Origin: an uncultured Ralstonia sp.
Lineage (GTDB): Bacteria; Pseudomonadota; Gammaproteobacteria; Burkholderiales; Burkholderiaceae
Direction of reading: 5' to 3'
Assembly (NCBI GenBank): GCA_913056305.1
Contig: CAJXMR010000010.1
Location: forward strand, 1-58,208
Length of the DNA: 58,208 nucleotides
The notes under the pieces are model-generated. The model worked only from the letters and a program-made list of their open reading frames with translations. It had not been told where the DNA came from and made no database searches. A program made the translations under genes and the position numbers. Below, piece after piece: positions 32,382 to 41,588 of the stretch (positions within the stretch are counted from its first letter, which is position 1; the number at the start of each line of letters is the position of its first letter).

Positions 32382-33323
32382 ATGAACCTGCGATTCCTGG
32401 AGACCTTCGTCTGGGTCGCGCGATTGCGCAGCTTCCGCCTGACGGCGGACAAGCTGTTCACCACGCAGGCGTCCATTTCGGCCCGCATCGCGGCGCTGGA
32501 AGAGGAGCTGGGCGTGCGCTTGTTCGACCGCGATACGCGCGGTGTGCAATTGACGCCCGATGGCCACAAGGTGCTCGAGTATGCCGATCGCATGGTCAGC
32601 ACGCTGCATCAGATGCAGGCGGCGGTGGCACAACGGCCGGGCTTCGAGGGCCGGGTGCGCGTGGGCGCCATGGACAGCGTCATCCACACCTGGCTGAGCC
32701 CGCTCATTGCGCGCACCGCCGAGATGTTTCCCGCGCTGGAGATCGAGCTGGTGGCCGACAGCGCCATGCACCTGGTCGAGCAGCTGCACAAGGGCCTGCT
32801 CGACATCGCTTTCCAGACCGAGCTGCTGCGTGCCGAGAGCGTGCGCAACGTGGAGCTGGCGCGCTACCCGATCCACTGGGTGGTGGCCAGCAACTCGCGG
32901 CTCGCACACCCATACGCCAACCTGGCCGAGCTGGCACAGGAGCGCCTCATCACCTTCGTGCGCAGCTCACGTCCGCATCAGGATGTGCTCAACCTGCTGC
33001 ACCTCAATGGCGTGGCCTCGCCGCGCATCAACTGCGTCAACTCCGTGGCGGCGATGACGCGGCTGGTGGGCGATGGTTTCGGCATCGGTGCCCTGCCCAC
33101 CCTGCTGGTGCGCGACCGGATCGAAAGCGGTGCATTGACGGTGCTGGAGGTCGAACCGACCCTGCCGCCACTGCCGGTGGTGGCCTCGTGGCGGGCTGGC
33201 GCCGGGCTGGAGGTGCACGAGTCCATCGTTGCGCTGGCGCGCACCATGGCGCATGAGCTGTGCCAGTCGGTGGGGCCGCGCTATGCCCTGGTGGCGGCGG
33301 AGCCGGCCACGGTGGCCGCGTAG
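32382..33323 (+). CDS. LysR-family transcriptional regulator
   Basis: 313 residues with a typical N-terminal helix-turn-helix (MNLRFLETFVWVARLRSFRL, then TADKLFTTQASISARIAALE) and a LysR substrate-binding domain (RVRVGAMDSVIHTWLSPLI). It follows sctU by 155 bp on the same strand and converges on glsA. Whether it regulates the T3SS, the glutaminase or neighbouring transport genes cannot be decided from sequence. The effector is unknown. Confidence 0.9.
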   Translation: MNLRFLETFVWVARLRSFRLTADKLFTTQASISARIAALEEELGVRLFDRDTRGVQLTPDGHKVLEYADRMVSTLHQMQAAVAQRPGFEGRVRVGAMDSVIHTWLSPLIARTAEMFPALEIELVADSAMHLVEQLHKGLLDIAFQTELLRAESVRNVELARYPIHWVVASNSRLAHPYANLAELAQERLITFVRSSRPHQDVLNLLHLNGVASPRINCVNSVAAMTRLVGDGFGIGALPTLLVRDRIESGALTVLEVEPTLPPLPVVASWRAGAGLEVHESIVALARTMAHELCQSVGPRYALVAAEPATVAA

Positions 33324-33335
33324 GCGCGCAGGCGC

Positions 33336-34250
33336 TTAGAAGATCGACCGGCCGCTGAGCGTGGTCAGCCATTCGAGCGCCTGCAGCCCCGCCAGCGAAT
33401 TGCCGCTGACATCCAGCCCCGGCGACCACACGCACACGCCAAACTCGCCCGGCAGCACGGCCACGATGCCGCCGCCCACGCCGCTCTTGGCCGGCAGGCC
33501 GACGCGGTAAACGAAATCGCCGGCGGCATCGTACGTGCCGCAGGTCAGCATCAGTGCGGATAGCCGCTTGGCGGGGCTGGCTTCGATCACGCGCTCGCCG
33601 CTCCACGGCACCACGCCGCCGTTGGCGAGGAAGAGCACGGCACGTGCAAGATCCACGCAATGCATCTCGATGGCGCATTGCCGGCAGTAGGCGTCGATGA
33701 CCGTCTCGACAGGCATCTGCAGGTTGCCGAAGCTGCGCATGAAGTGCGCCATGGCGCGGTTGCGGTCCGCATGGTCCCGCTCCGATTGCGCCACGCGCGG
33801 GTCGTAGTCGATCGCGCCGTTGCCGACCAGCCGGCGCATGAACTGCACCATGGCGGTCTCGGCCTGCACGAAGCGGCGGCACAGCACGTCGGTCACCACC
33901 AGCGCGCCGGCATTGATGAAGGGGTTGCGCGGGATGCCGTTCTCGTATTCGAGCTGCACCAGCGAGTTGAATGCATTGCCGGATGGCTCGCGTCCCACGC
34001 GCTGCCACAGCGATTCGCCTTCGAGCTGGAAGGCTAGGGTGCACGCAAACAGCTTGGAAATACTCTGGATGGAAAACGGCACCTCGGCCTGCCCGACGCG
34101 ATAGACATCGCCACCCAGGGTGACGATGGCCATGCCGAAATCGCTGGCGCTGGCGCGGGCCAGCTCCGGAATGTAGTCGGCCACGCGGCCCTTGCCCAGC
34201 AACGGCTGGATGTCGCGCTGGATGGTTTCCAGGATGCCTTGGTAGTCCAT
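33336..34250 (-). CDS. glsA: Glutaminase (beta-lactamase-like fold)
   Basis: 304 residues, normal for GlsA/YbaS. Catalytic Ser63-x-x-Lys66 is in [13 protein letters not shown]. Other family hallmarks are [26 protein letters not shown] and [13 protein letters not shown]. It hydrolyses L-glutamine to glutamate and ammonia in the cytoplasm. ATG 34250 is used as the fold begins at [10 protein letters not shown]; a longer frame upstream has no ribosome site. It is divergent from the DUF1445 gene, and both could connect to glutamate metabolism. Confidence 0.95.
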   Translation of the reverse strand: MDYQGILETIQRDIQPLLGKGRVADYIPELARASASDFGMAIVTLGGDVYRVGQAEVPFSIQSISKLFACTLAFQLEGESLWQRVGREPSGNAFNSLVQLEYENGIPRNPFINAGALVVTDVLCRRFVQAETAMVQFMRRLVGNGAIDYDPRVAQSERDHADRNRAMAHFMRSFGNLQMPVETVIDAYCRQCAIEMHCVDLARAVLFLANGGVVPWSGERVIEASPAKRLSALMLTCGTYDAAGDFVYRVGLPAKSGVGGGIVAVLPGEFGVCVWSPGLDVSGNSLAGLQALEWLTTLSGRSIF

Positions 34251-34369
34251 GGGGCGGGGGTTGTGTCGCTTGCGGAACGCGGGGTGCGATTCTACAGCGG
34301 GCATCCATGGCGGGGCGGCACCTGCCAGGGCAATCGTCTTTTTCTATCGCCGGGCATCCAAAAGTTTCG

Positions 34370-34399
34370 TTGGACCGGGTGTCATCGCGCTTTCACAAT
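34370..34399 (+). promoter_or_regulatory. Putative sigma-70 promoter of the DUF1445 gene
   Basis: TTGGAC (34370-34375) and CACAAT (34394-34399) with an 18-bp spacer, 34 bp before the ATG at 34433. The stretch AAAAGTTTCGTTGGAC closely resembles one before luxR1 (15139-15154). Confidence 0.4.
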
Positions 34400-34432
34400 C
34401 CACCGCACGATCAACTCGGCAATGGAAAGCGC

Positions 34433-35296
34433 ATGAACACGGCAGTGGAGACGGCCCCGGCAACCAGCGCGCGGCCCCAAGCGGAACCCGTGTCCACGCT
34501 GGGACGGGCCGGCGGCGACGTCACCTGCGCAACCCCCTATGCGGCCCGGCTGGCCGCTCGGTCCGGTGTGCTGCAAGGGCACACCAGCGGCCTGTGCGAC
34601 GGCCATGTGCAGGCCAACATCGTGATGCTGCGCGAGCCGTGGGCCAACGAGTTCCTGCGCTTCTGCCTGCTGAACCCCAAGCCATGTCCGGTGCTGGACG
34701 TGACCGAGCCGGGCGTGCCGGTCTTCCGCCACCTCGGGCGCGACATCGACGTGCGGCGCGACGTGCCGCGCTACCGGGTCTATCGCCATGGTGTGCTGGA
34801 GGACGAGCCGATCGAAGTCGAGGCGCTGTGGACCGATGACATGGTCGCCTTCGCCATCGGCTGCTCGTTCTCGTTCGAGCATGCGTTGATCGAAGCCGGC
34901 GTGCCGCTGCGGCACATCGACCTGTCGCGCAACGTGGCGATGTACCGCACCTCCATCGAGACGGTGGGCACGGCACGGCTGGCGGGCAAGCTGGTGGTAT
35001 CGATGCGGCCGATGTCGGTGCCCGATGCCATCCGCGCCATCGAGATCACCTCGCGCATGCCGCGCGCGCACGGTGCGCCGGTGCACTTTGGCGACCCGGA
35101 GGCCATCGGCATCGCAGACCTTGCGCAGCCCGACTGGGGCGACGCCGTGCCGGTGCTGCCCGGCGAGGTGCCGGTGTTCTGGGCCTGCGGCGTCACGCCC
35201 CAGGCCGTGGTGCAGCAGGCCCGGCCCGAACTTTGCATCACGCACGCGCCGGGCCACATGCTGATCACCGACTTGCGCACGGCGGCATTGCACTGA
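34433..35296 (+). CDS. DUF1445 / D-glutamate cyclase-like hydro-lyase
   Basis: 287 residues of the UPF0317/DUF1445 family ([65 protein letters not shown]). The mammalian relative DGLUCY converts D-glutamate to 5-oxo-D-proline; bacterial members are often labelled putative hydro-lyases, so the reaction here is inferred. An MFS transporter follows 68 bp downstream and likely supplies the substrate. An N-terminal extension of about 30 residues is Ala/Pro-rich and variable. Confidence 0.87.
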   Translation: MNTAVETAPATSARPQAEPVSTLGRAGGDVTCATPYAARLAARSGVLQGHTSGLCDGHVQANIVMLREPWANEFLRFCLLNPKPCPVLDVTEPGVPVFRHLGRDIDVRRDVPRYRVYRHGVLEDEPIEVEALWTDDMVAFAIGCSFSFEHALIEAGVPLRHIDLSRNVAMYRTSIETVGTARLAGKLVVSMRPMSVPDAIRAIEITSRMPRAHGAPVHFGDPEAIGIADLAQPDWGDAVPVLPGEVPVFWACGVTPQAVVQQARPELCITHAPGHMLITDLRTAALH

Positions 35297-35364
35297 ATGT
35301 GACGAAGCCCGCAGAGGCTTCGCAGCATCACGATCGAGACAGCACTGACAAAGGAGGAAACACC

Positions 35365-36666
35365 ATGACGACAGAAGCGACGGTGGCCCAGCCGCCGGCG
35401 AATGAGCAGGCCATTGCGCCCTCGGGCGGACCGTTCGGCTGGTACCGCGAAATCTCGACGCAGGAGCGCCGCACGTTCTGGAGCTGCAAGGTCGGCTACG
35501 CGCTCGACGCCATGGACACGCAGATCCTGAGCTTCGTCATCCCCACGCTGATCGGCATGTGGGGCTTGAGCAAGGCAGACGCCGGCATGATCGGCACCTG
35601 CACACTGCTGGCCTCGGCGGTGGGCGGCTGGATTGCGGGCATCCTGTCGGACCGCATCGGCCGCGTGCGCGCGCTGCAGATCACCATCCTGTGGTTTGCG
35701 GTGTTCACCTTCCTGTGCGGCCTCGCGCAGAACTACGAGCAACTGCTGATCGCACGCACGCTGATGGGCTTCGGCTTTGGCGGTGAGTGGACAGCCGGCG
35801 CCGTGCTGATCGGCGAGGCGATCCGCGCGCAGGACCGCGGCAAGGCGGTCGGCATGGTGCAGGCCGGCTGGGCGCTGGGCTGGGGGGTGTCGGCGCTGCT
35901 GTATGCGTGGCTGTTTACGGTGCTGCCGCCGGAAACAGCGTGGCGTGTGCTGTTCCTGGTGGGTATCGTGCCGGCGGTGTTTGTGTTCTTCCTGCGCCGG
36001 CTGGTCAAGGAGCCGGAGGTCTTCCGGGAAGCCAAGACGCGGCAATCTGCCGAAGGCGCCACCAGCTTTTTCTCCATCTTCTCGCCGAAGTTGCTGTCGA
36101 CCACGCTGCGCGCCGCCGTGCTGACCACCGGTGCCCAAGGTGGCTACTACGCCATCACCACCTGGCTGCCCACGTTCCTCAAGACCGAGCGCCACCTGAC
36201 CGTGCTCGGCACCGGCGGCTACCTGGCCGTGGTCATCATCGGGTCGTACGTGGGCTACCTGACCAGCGCGTTCCTGACCGACCGGCTGGGGCGCAAGCGC
36301 AACTTCATCCTGTTCGCGCTCGGGTCGATGACGGTGGCGCTGCTCTACACGCACCTTGAGGTGACGGATGCGGCGATGCTGCTGCTCGGCTTTCCGCTCG
36401 GCTTCTTTGCCTCGGGCATCTTTGCCGGCATGGGCGCGTTCCTGACCGAACTGTTTCCGACCGAGGTGCGCGGCTCGGGCCAGGGCTTCTGCTACAACGT
36501 CGGCCGGGCAATCGGCGCGTGCTTTCCATTCCTGATCGGGCAGGTGAGCGCGCATTCGTCGCTGGGGCATGCGATTGGCCTCTTTGCGGCGGGCGCGTAC
36601 GCGCTGCTGATCCTCGCCGCGCTGACTCTGCCGGAAACGCGGGGCCGTACGCTCGACACGGTTTAA
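35365..36666 (+). CDS. MFS transporter (AAHS/sugar-acid type)
   Basis: 433 residues, twelve membrane helices. MFS signatures are DRIGRVRALQITILW (loop 2-3) and LTDRLGRKRNFI (loop 8-9), with LMGFGFGGEWTAGAVLIGE characteristic of the sialic-acid/aromatic-acid symporter branch. AGGAGG precedes ATG 35365 by 8 bases. It probably forms an operon with the DUF1445 gene. A terminator follows at 36694-36723. The substrate is most likely an organic acid. Confidence 0.92.
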   Translation: MTTEATVAQPPANEQAIAPSGGPFGWYREISTQERRTFWSCKVGYALDAMDTQILSFVIPTLIGMWGLSKADAGMIGTCTLLASAVGGWIAGILSDRIGRVRALQITILWFAVFTFLCGLAQNYEQLLIARTLMGFGFGGEWTAGAVLIGEAIRAQDRGKAVGMVQAGWALGWGVSALLYAWLFTVLPPETAWRVLFLVGIVPAVFVFFLRRLVKEPEVFREAKTRQSAEGATSFFSIFSPKLLSTTLRAAVLTTGAQGGYYAITTWLPTFLKTERHLTVLGTGGYLAVVIIGSYVGYLTSAFLTDRLGRKRNFILFALGSMTVALLYTHLEVTDAAMLLLGFPLGFFASGIFAGMGAFLTELFPTEVRGSGQGFCYNVGRAIGACFPFLIGQVSAHSSLGHAIGLFAAGAYALLILAALTLPETRGRTLDTV

Positions 36667-36693
36667 CTCTGTGCTCCCCCCAGGTGTGCAGCA

Positions 36694-36723
36694 CGCGGCG
36701 TCGTAAGGCGCCGCGTTTTTTTT
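36694..36723 (+). terminator. Rho-independent terminator of the MFS operon
   Basis: CGCGGCG and CGCCGCG (7-bp stem, 8-base loop) followed by eight T, 28 bp after the MFS stop. Confidence 0.9.
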
Positions 36724-36739
36724 GGGGGGGGGACTGCAC

Positions 36740-36766
36740 AAAAAAAAGCGCGGCCGAAGCCGCGCT
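36740..36766 (-). terminator. Rho-independent terminator of the efflux operon
   Basis: On the minus strand AGCGCGGC-ttcg-GCCGCGCT is followed by eight T. The stem has a UUCG-type tetraloop and lies 22 bp beyond the outer membrane factor stop. Confidence 0.9.
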
Positions 36767-36788
36767 GAATTTCGCTTACCCATCTGCT

Positions 36789-38315
36789 CTATTGCTTGGC
36801 CACCGTCGCCTGGGCCGCCGGCAGGTCACCCCAGCCACCGCCAAGCGCCTTGATCAGCCCAACCGTCGCATTCACACGCCCGCCGTCCAGCTGCACCGCA
36901 ATGCGCTGCGCCGACAGCATGTTGCGCTCCGCATCGATCACGTCCAGGTAGTTGACCGAGCCCGCGTTGTAGCGTGTGCGCGAGAGCTGCGCGGCACGCG
37001 AGGAGGCGCGCACGGCGTCGCCCTGGGCCTTGGATTGATCGGCCAGCAGGCGCAGGTCCGACAGGTTGTCTTCCACCTCGCGGAAGGCCACCAGCACGCT
37101 CTCGCGGTAGTTGGCGACATTCTCCTCGTACGCGGCGCGGGCCTGTTTCACGCCCGCGCTGCGCGCGCCGCCATCGAAGATCGGCAGCGATAGCGCGGTG
37201 CCGACCAGCGGCCCGAGCAGCCACGTGCGGCTGCCCCACTTGAGCAGATCGCCAATGTCATGCGATTCGAAGCCGAAGCCGCCGGTGAGCTGCAGCTGCG
37301 GGAAGAACGCCGCGCGTGCCACGCCGATGCGCGCGTTGGCCGCAGCCATGGCGCGCTCGGCGGCGGCCACGTCGGGGCGGCGCTCCAGCAGGGCGGAGGG
37401 CAGGCCCGACGGCACGCGCACGCTGGCTGCCTGCAGCGGATCGGCGTTCATCGTGAAGTTGGACGGCGCCTTGCCCAGCAGCGTTGCCAGCGCATGCTCG
37501 AGCACCGCGCGACGGCGTTGCACGCCGATGCGATCCGAACGGGCGGTGGCCAGTTCGGCATCGGCACGGGCGACATCCAGCTCGCCGATGTCGCCGGTGT
37601 TGAAGCGGCGCTGCACCAGCTTGAGGGCTTCTTCACGGCCGACCACGGTGCGGGCCAGCAGGGCCTCTTCGGCATCGAGCGTGCGCAGGCTGAAGTAGGT
37701 CTGTGCCACATCGGCTTGCAGCGAGAGGCGGGCGGCGCGGTACAGCGCTTCCACGCGCTCGGCGTCGGCATCGGCGGCGCTCACGCTGTTGCGCACGCGG
37801 CCGAACAGGTCGGCTTCATACGCCACGGTGGCCTGCGCGCGCCAGTAGGTCTGGGCCGGCACGGGCGCGCCGACCGGCAGGCCGGCAGATGCATCCGACG
37901 GGCGCTGGCGGGTCCCGCCGAAGCCGGCATCAATCTCGGGGAAGAGCGCGGCCCGATTGGCCTGCACGAAAGCGCGGGCCTGGTTGACGCGCGCGGCGGC
38001 GGCGGCCAGCGTGGGGCTGGCTTCGGCCGCCTGCGCTTCCAGGCTGTCGAGCGTCGCGTCATTGAAGACCTTCCACCACGCACCGTCGGTGGGCATGGAG
38101 GGCTCGGCGGTCTTCCACTTGCCCTGTTCGCCGGCGGCCAGCGGTGCGTCGGCGGGCTGCACTGCTTCCTTGAAGGCGTTGGGCGTGCCCACGTCCGGCT
38201 TCTCGTAGGTCGGGGCCAGCGAGCAGGCCGCGAGGAACAGCGCGGCGGCCAGCGCCAGCGGGGTCCAGCGGCCCGGCCGCACTGCCTGACCAGATGGTTG
38301 TTTGAACACGTTCAT
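36789..38315 (-). CDS. Outer-membrane efflux lipoprotein (OprM/NodT family)
   Basis: 508 residues with a lipobox (AALFLAACSLAP; Cys at about 31) and two OEP repeats (LDSLEAQAAEASPTLAAAAA and RRPDVAAAERAMAAANARIG; YNAGSVNYLDVIDAERN near the end). It forms the trimeric TolC-like exit duct of the RND pump encoded just upstream. It follows the pump gene by 13 bp. It corresponds by position to OprN/OprC/OpcM. Confidence 0.93.
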   Translation of the reverse strand: MNVFKQPSGQAVRPGRWTPLALAAALFLAACSLAPTYEKPDVGTPNAFKEAVQPADAPLAAGEQGKWKTAEPSMPTDGAWWKVFNDATLDSLEAQAAEASPTLAAAAARVNQARAFVQANRAALFPEIDAGFGGTRQRPSDASAGLPVGAPVPAQTYWRAQATVAYEADLFGRVRNSVSAADADAERVEALYRAARLSLQADVAQTYFSLRTLDAEEALLARTVVGREEALKLVQRRFNTGDIGELDVARADAELATARSDRIGVQRRRAVLEHALATLLGKAPSNFTMNADPLQAASVRVPSGLPSALLERRPDVAAAERAMAAANARIGVARAAFFPQLQLTGGFGFESHDIGDLLKWGSRTWLLGPLVGTALSLPIFDGGARSAGVKQARAAYEENVANYRESVLVAFREVEDNLSDLRLLADQSKAQGDAVRASSRAAQLSRTRYNAGSVNYLDVIDAERNMLSAQRIAVQLDGGRVNATVGLIKALGGGWGDLPAAQATVAKQ

Positions 38316-38328
38316 AACGTTGTCTTGA

Positions 38329-41300
38329 TTAGTGTTGGCCGGAGGGCAGCGGCAGTGCCGAGCCACCTGCGTCCAGATCCAGGTCGGGTGCGTCCTCCGA
38401 GCGCTGGCCACGGCGCGAGGCCAGCGTGCGCAGCAGCACGTAGAACACCGGCGTGAGGAACAGGCCGAACAGCGTCACCCCCAGCATCCCCGCGAACACG
38501 GCCACGCCCATGGCATGGCGCATTTCAGCGCCGGCACCGGTCGACATCACCAGGGGCACCACGCCCATGATGAAGGCGATCGACGTCATCAGGATCGGGC
38601 GCAGACGCAGGCGGCAGGCCTCGATGGCGGCTTCCACGATGGTGCGTCCCTGCAGCTCAAGCTCGCGCGCAAACTCCACGATCAGGATCGCGTTCTTGCA
38701 CGCCAGCCCCACCAGCACCACCAGGCCGATCTGCGTGAAGATGTTGTTATCCCCATGCGAGACCCACACGCCCAGCATGGCGGCGAACAGGCTCATCGGC
38801 ACGATCAGGATCACGGCCAGCGGCAGCGTCAGGCTTTCGTACTGCGCGGCCAGCACCAGGAACACCAGCAGCACGCACAACGGGAAGATCCACACGGCGG
38901 AGTTGCCAGCCAGGATCTGCTGATACGTCAGGTCGGTCCACTCGAAGCGCACGCCCTTGGGCAGCGTTTCATGCGCGATGCGCTCCACTGCGGCTTGCGC
39001 CTGGCCCGACGAGAAGCCCGGGGCCGGGCCGCCGTTGATGTCGGCAGCGGTATAGCCGTTGTAGCGCACCACCATGTCTGGCCCGAAGCCTTGCGACACG
39101 CGCAGCAAAGAAGACAGCGGCACCATGTCGCCGGCGGCGTTGCGGGTCTTCAGTTGCAGGATGTCTTCGGCATGGGCGCGGAACGGCGCATCCGCCTGGA
39201 CTTTCACCTGGTAGGTGCGGCCGAAACGGTTGAAGTCGTTCACGTACAGCGAGCCCAGGTAGACCTGCATGGTGTCGAACACGTCCGTGACGGGCACGCC
39301 GAGCTGCTTGGCCTTGACGCGGTCCAGATCCGCATTCAACTGCGGCACGTTGATCTGGTAGCTCGAGAACGACGGGCCCAGCTCCGGCGTCTTGCGTGCC
39401 TTCGCCATGAAGGCCTGCGTGGCGGCAAAGAGCTGCTCATAGCCGACCGAACCGCGGTCTTCCAGCTGCAGCTTGAAGCCGCCCACCGTGCCGAGGCCCT
39501 GCACCGGCGGCGGCGGGAACACGGCGATGAACGCGTCCTTGATGGCACCGTACTGCTGGTTCAGCTGCCCGGCGATCGCGCCGCCCGACAGGTTGGCGCT
39601 CTTGCGCTGGTCGAACGGCTTGAGCGTGACGAACACGATGCCGGCGCTCGGGCTGTTGGTGAAGCCGTTGATCGACAGGCCCGGGAAGGCCACGGCGCTT
39701 TCCACGCCGGGGTGCTTCAGGGCGATGTCCGACATGCGGCGGATCACGTCTTCCGTGCGGTCGAGCGAGGCGCCGTCGGGCAGTTGCGCGAAGCTCACCA
39801 GGTATTGCTTGTCCTGCATCGGTACGAAGCCGCCTGGCACCTTGTTGAACAGCACGGCGGTCAGGCCGATCAGCGCCAGGTAGATGCCAAGCATGACTGC
39901 CTTGCGACCGATCACGCGCGAGGTGCTGCGGCCATACGACTCCGACGCGGCGCCAAACACGCGGTTGAACGGACGGAAGATCCAGCCCAGCCCGCGCTCC
40001 ATCACCCGCGCCAGCAAGTCCTTCGGTGCGTCATGGCTCCTGAGCAGCAGCGCAGCCAGCGCCGGCGACAGCGTGAGCGAGTTGAACGCCGAGATGACCG
40101 TCGAGATCGAGATCGTCAGCGCGAACTGCTTGTAGAACTGCCCGGTCAGGCCCGACATGAAGGCCAGCGGCACGAACACGGCAATCAGCGTCAGTGCGAT
40201 GGCGATGATCGGACCGCTCACCTCGCGCATGGCCTTGTAGGTGGCCTCGCGTGGGGATAACCCTTCAGCGATGTTCCGCTCGACGTTCTCCACCACCACA
40301 ATGGCATCGTCCACCACGATCCCGATCGCCAGCACCAGCCCGAAGAGCGACAGCGCGTTGATCGAGAAGCCGAACATCAGCATCAGCCCGAACGTCCCGA
40401 TGATGGACACCGGCACCGCCAGCAGCGGGATGATCGACGCACGCCAGGTCTGCAGGAACAGGATCACCACCAGCACCACCAGCGCCACGGCTTCCAGCAG
40501 CGTGTGCGTGACGGCCTCGATACTCGACCGGACGAACTGCGTCGGGTCATAGACGATGCGGTAGTCCACGCCTTCCGGGAAGTCTTGCTTCAGCTCGGCC
40601 ATGGTCTTGCGCACGTCGTCCGAGATCTGCAGCGCGTTGGAGCCCGGCGCCTGGAAGATCGGAATCGCCACCGCCTGCTTGTTGTCCAGCAGCGAGCGCA
40701 GGCCGTATTCCGACGCGGCCAGTTCGATGCGGGCGACGTCACGCAGGGTCGTGACCGCGCCGTTGGGCGAGCTCTTGAGGATGATGTCGCCGAATTCCTG
40801 CTCGGTCTTCAGGCGACCCTGGGCGTTCACGGACAGTTGCAGGTCCGTGCCCGGCACCGAGGGCGAGCCGCCGATCACGCCGGCCGCCACCTGCACGTTC
40901 TGGTCGCGGATGGCACGCACCACCTCATTGGCGGTCAGGCCGCGCTCGGCCACCTTGTTCGGGTCCAGCCACACGCGCATCGAGTAGTCGCCCGAGCCGA
41001 ACAGCTGCACCTGGCCCACGCCGCTGATGCGTGCGAGGCGGTCCTTGACGTTGAGCACCGCGTAGTTGCGCAGGTACGTCATGTCGTAGCGGTCGTTGGG
41101 CGACAGCAAGTGCACCACCATCGTCAGGTCGGGGCTGCTCTTGATGGTGGTCACGCCCAGGCGCTGCACCACGTCGGGCAGGCGCGGCAGGGCTTGCGAG
41201 ACACGGTTCTGCACCAGCTGCTGGGCCTTGTCCGGATCGGTGCCCAGCTTGAAGGTCACCGTCAGGGTCATGTTGCCGTCGCTGTTGGCCTGCGACTGCA

Positions 41301-41538
41301 TGTAGAGCATGTTCTCGACGCCGTTGATCTGCTCTTCGAGCGGCGAGGCGACGGTTTCGGCAATCACCTTCGGGTTGGCGCCCGGGAACTGCGCGCGCAC
41401 CACCACCGAGGGCGGCACGACCTCGGGGTATTCCGAGATCGGCAATCGCCAGATCGAGATGATCCCGATCAGCAGGATCAGCGTGGAAAGCACCCCGGCG
41501 AAGATGGGGCGGTCCACGAAGAATTTAGAGAAGTTCAT
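38329..41538 (-). CDS. mexF: RND efflux pump inner-membrane permease (MexF/BpeF/CeoB type)
   Basis: 1069 residues, full length. The N-terminus (MNFSKFFVDRPIFAGVLSTL, then ISEYPEVVPPSVVV), the proton-relay helix 4 with two Asp (AIGIVVDDAIVVVENVERN) and the helix 10 Lys region match HAE1 pumps. Within these, the closest recalled sequence is MexF. The family expels chloramphenicol, trimethoprim and fluoroquinolones. No truncation. It lies between the adaptor and outer membrane genes in one operon. Confidence 0.95.
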   Translation of the reverse strand: MNFSKFFVDRPIFAGVLSTLILLIGIISIWRLPISEYPEVVPPSVVVRAQFPGANPKVIAETVASPLEEQINGVENMLYMQSQANSDGNMTLTVTFKLGTDPDKAQQLVQNRVSQALPRLPDVVQRLGVTTIKSSPDLTMVVHLLSPNDRYDMTYLRNYAVLNVKDRLARISGVGQVQLFGSGDYSMRVWLDPNKVAERGLTANEVVRAIRDQNVQVAAGVIGGSPSVPGTDLQLSVNAQGRLKTEQEFGDIILKSSPNGAVTTLRDVARIELAASEYGLRSLLDNKQAVAIPIFQAPGSNALQISDDVRKTMAELKQDFPEGVDYRIVYDPTQFVRSSIEAVTHTLLEAVALVVLVVILFLQTWRASIIPLLAVPVSIIGTFGLMLMFGFSINALSLFGLVLAIGIVVDDAIVVVENVERNIAEGLSPREATYKAMREVSGPIIAIALTLIAVFVPLAFMSGLTGQFYKQFALTISISTVISAFNSLTLSPALAALLLRSHDAPKDLLARVMERGLGWIFRPFNRVFGAASESYGRSTSRVIGRKAVMLGIYLALIGLTAVLFNKVPGGFVPMQDKQYLVSFAQLPDGASLDRTEDVIRRMSDIALKHPGVESAVAFPGLSINGFTNSPSAGIVFVTLKPFDQRKSANLSGGAIAGQLNQQYGAIKDAFIAVFPPPPVQGLGTVGGFKLQLEDRGSVGYEQLFAATQAFMAKARKTPELGPSFSSYQINVPQLNADLDRVKAKQLGVPVTDVFDTMQVYLGSLYVNDFNRFGRTYQVKVQADAPFRAHAEDILQLKTRNAAGDMVPLSSLLRVSQGFGPDMVVRYNGYTAADINGGPAPGFSSGQAQAAVERIAHETLPKGVRFEWTDLTYQQILAGNSAVWIFPLCVLLVFLVLAAQYESLTLPLAVILIVPMSLFAAMLGVWVSHGDNNIFTQIGLVVLVGLACKNAILIVEFARELELQGRTIVEAAIEACRLRLRPILMTSIAFIMGVVPLVMSTGAGAEMRHAMGVAVFAGMLGVTLFGLFLTPVFYVLLRTLASRRGQRSEDAPDLDLDAGGSALPLPSGQH

Positions 41539-41588
41539 GGCTTGATGCGATGAGAGCGATGAGGTTCAGACGCGATCAGGCGCCGCAT

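Noticed and set aside
15139-34375. Near-identical AAAAGTTTyGTTGGAC at 15139-15154 and 34360-34375
   Set aside because: The match is striking, but only the second copy has a -10-like box at proper distance, and one shared 16-base word in 58 kb of mixed sequence is weak evidence. It is noted only under the promoter call.
38332-40260. A 642-codon frame on the plus strand inside the RND pump gene
   Set aside because: Antisense shadow caused by high GC at the third codon position; the translation is His/Arg/Gln-rich and without domains, while the pump frame is complete.
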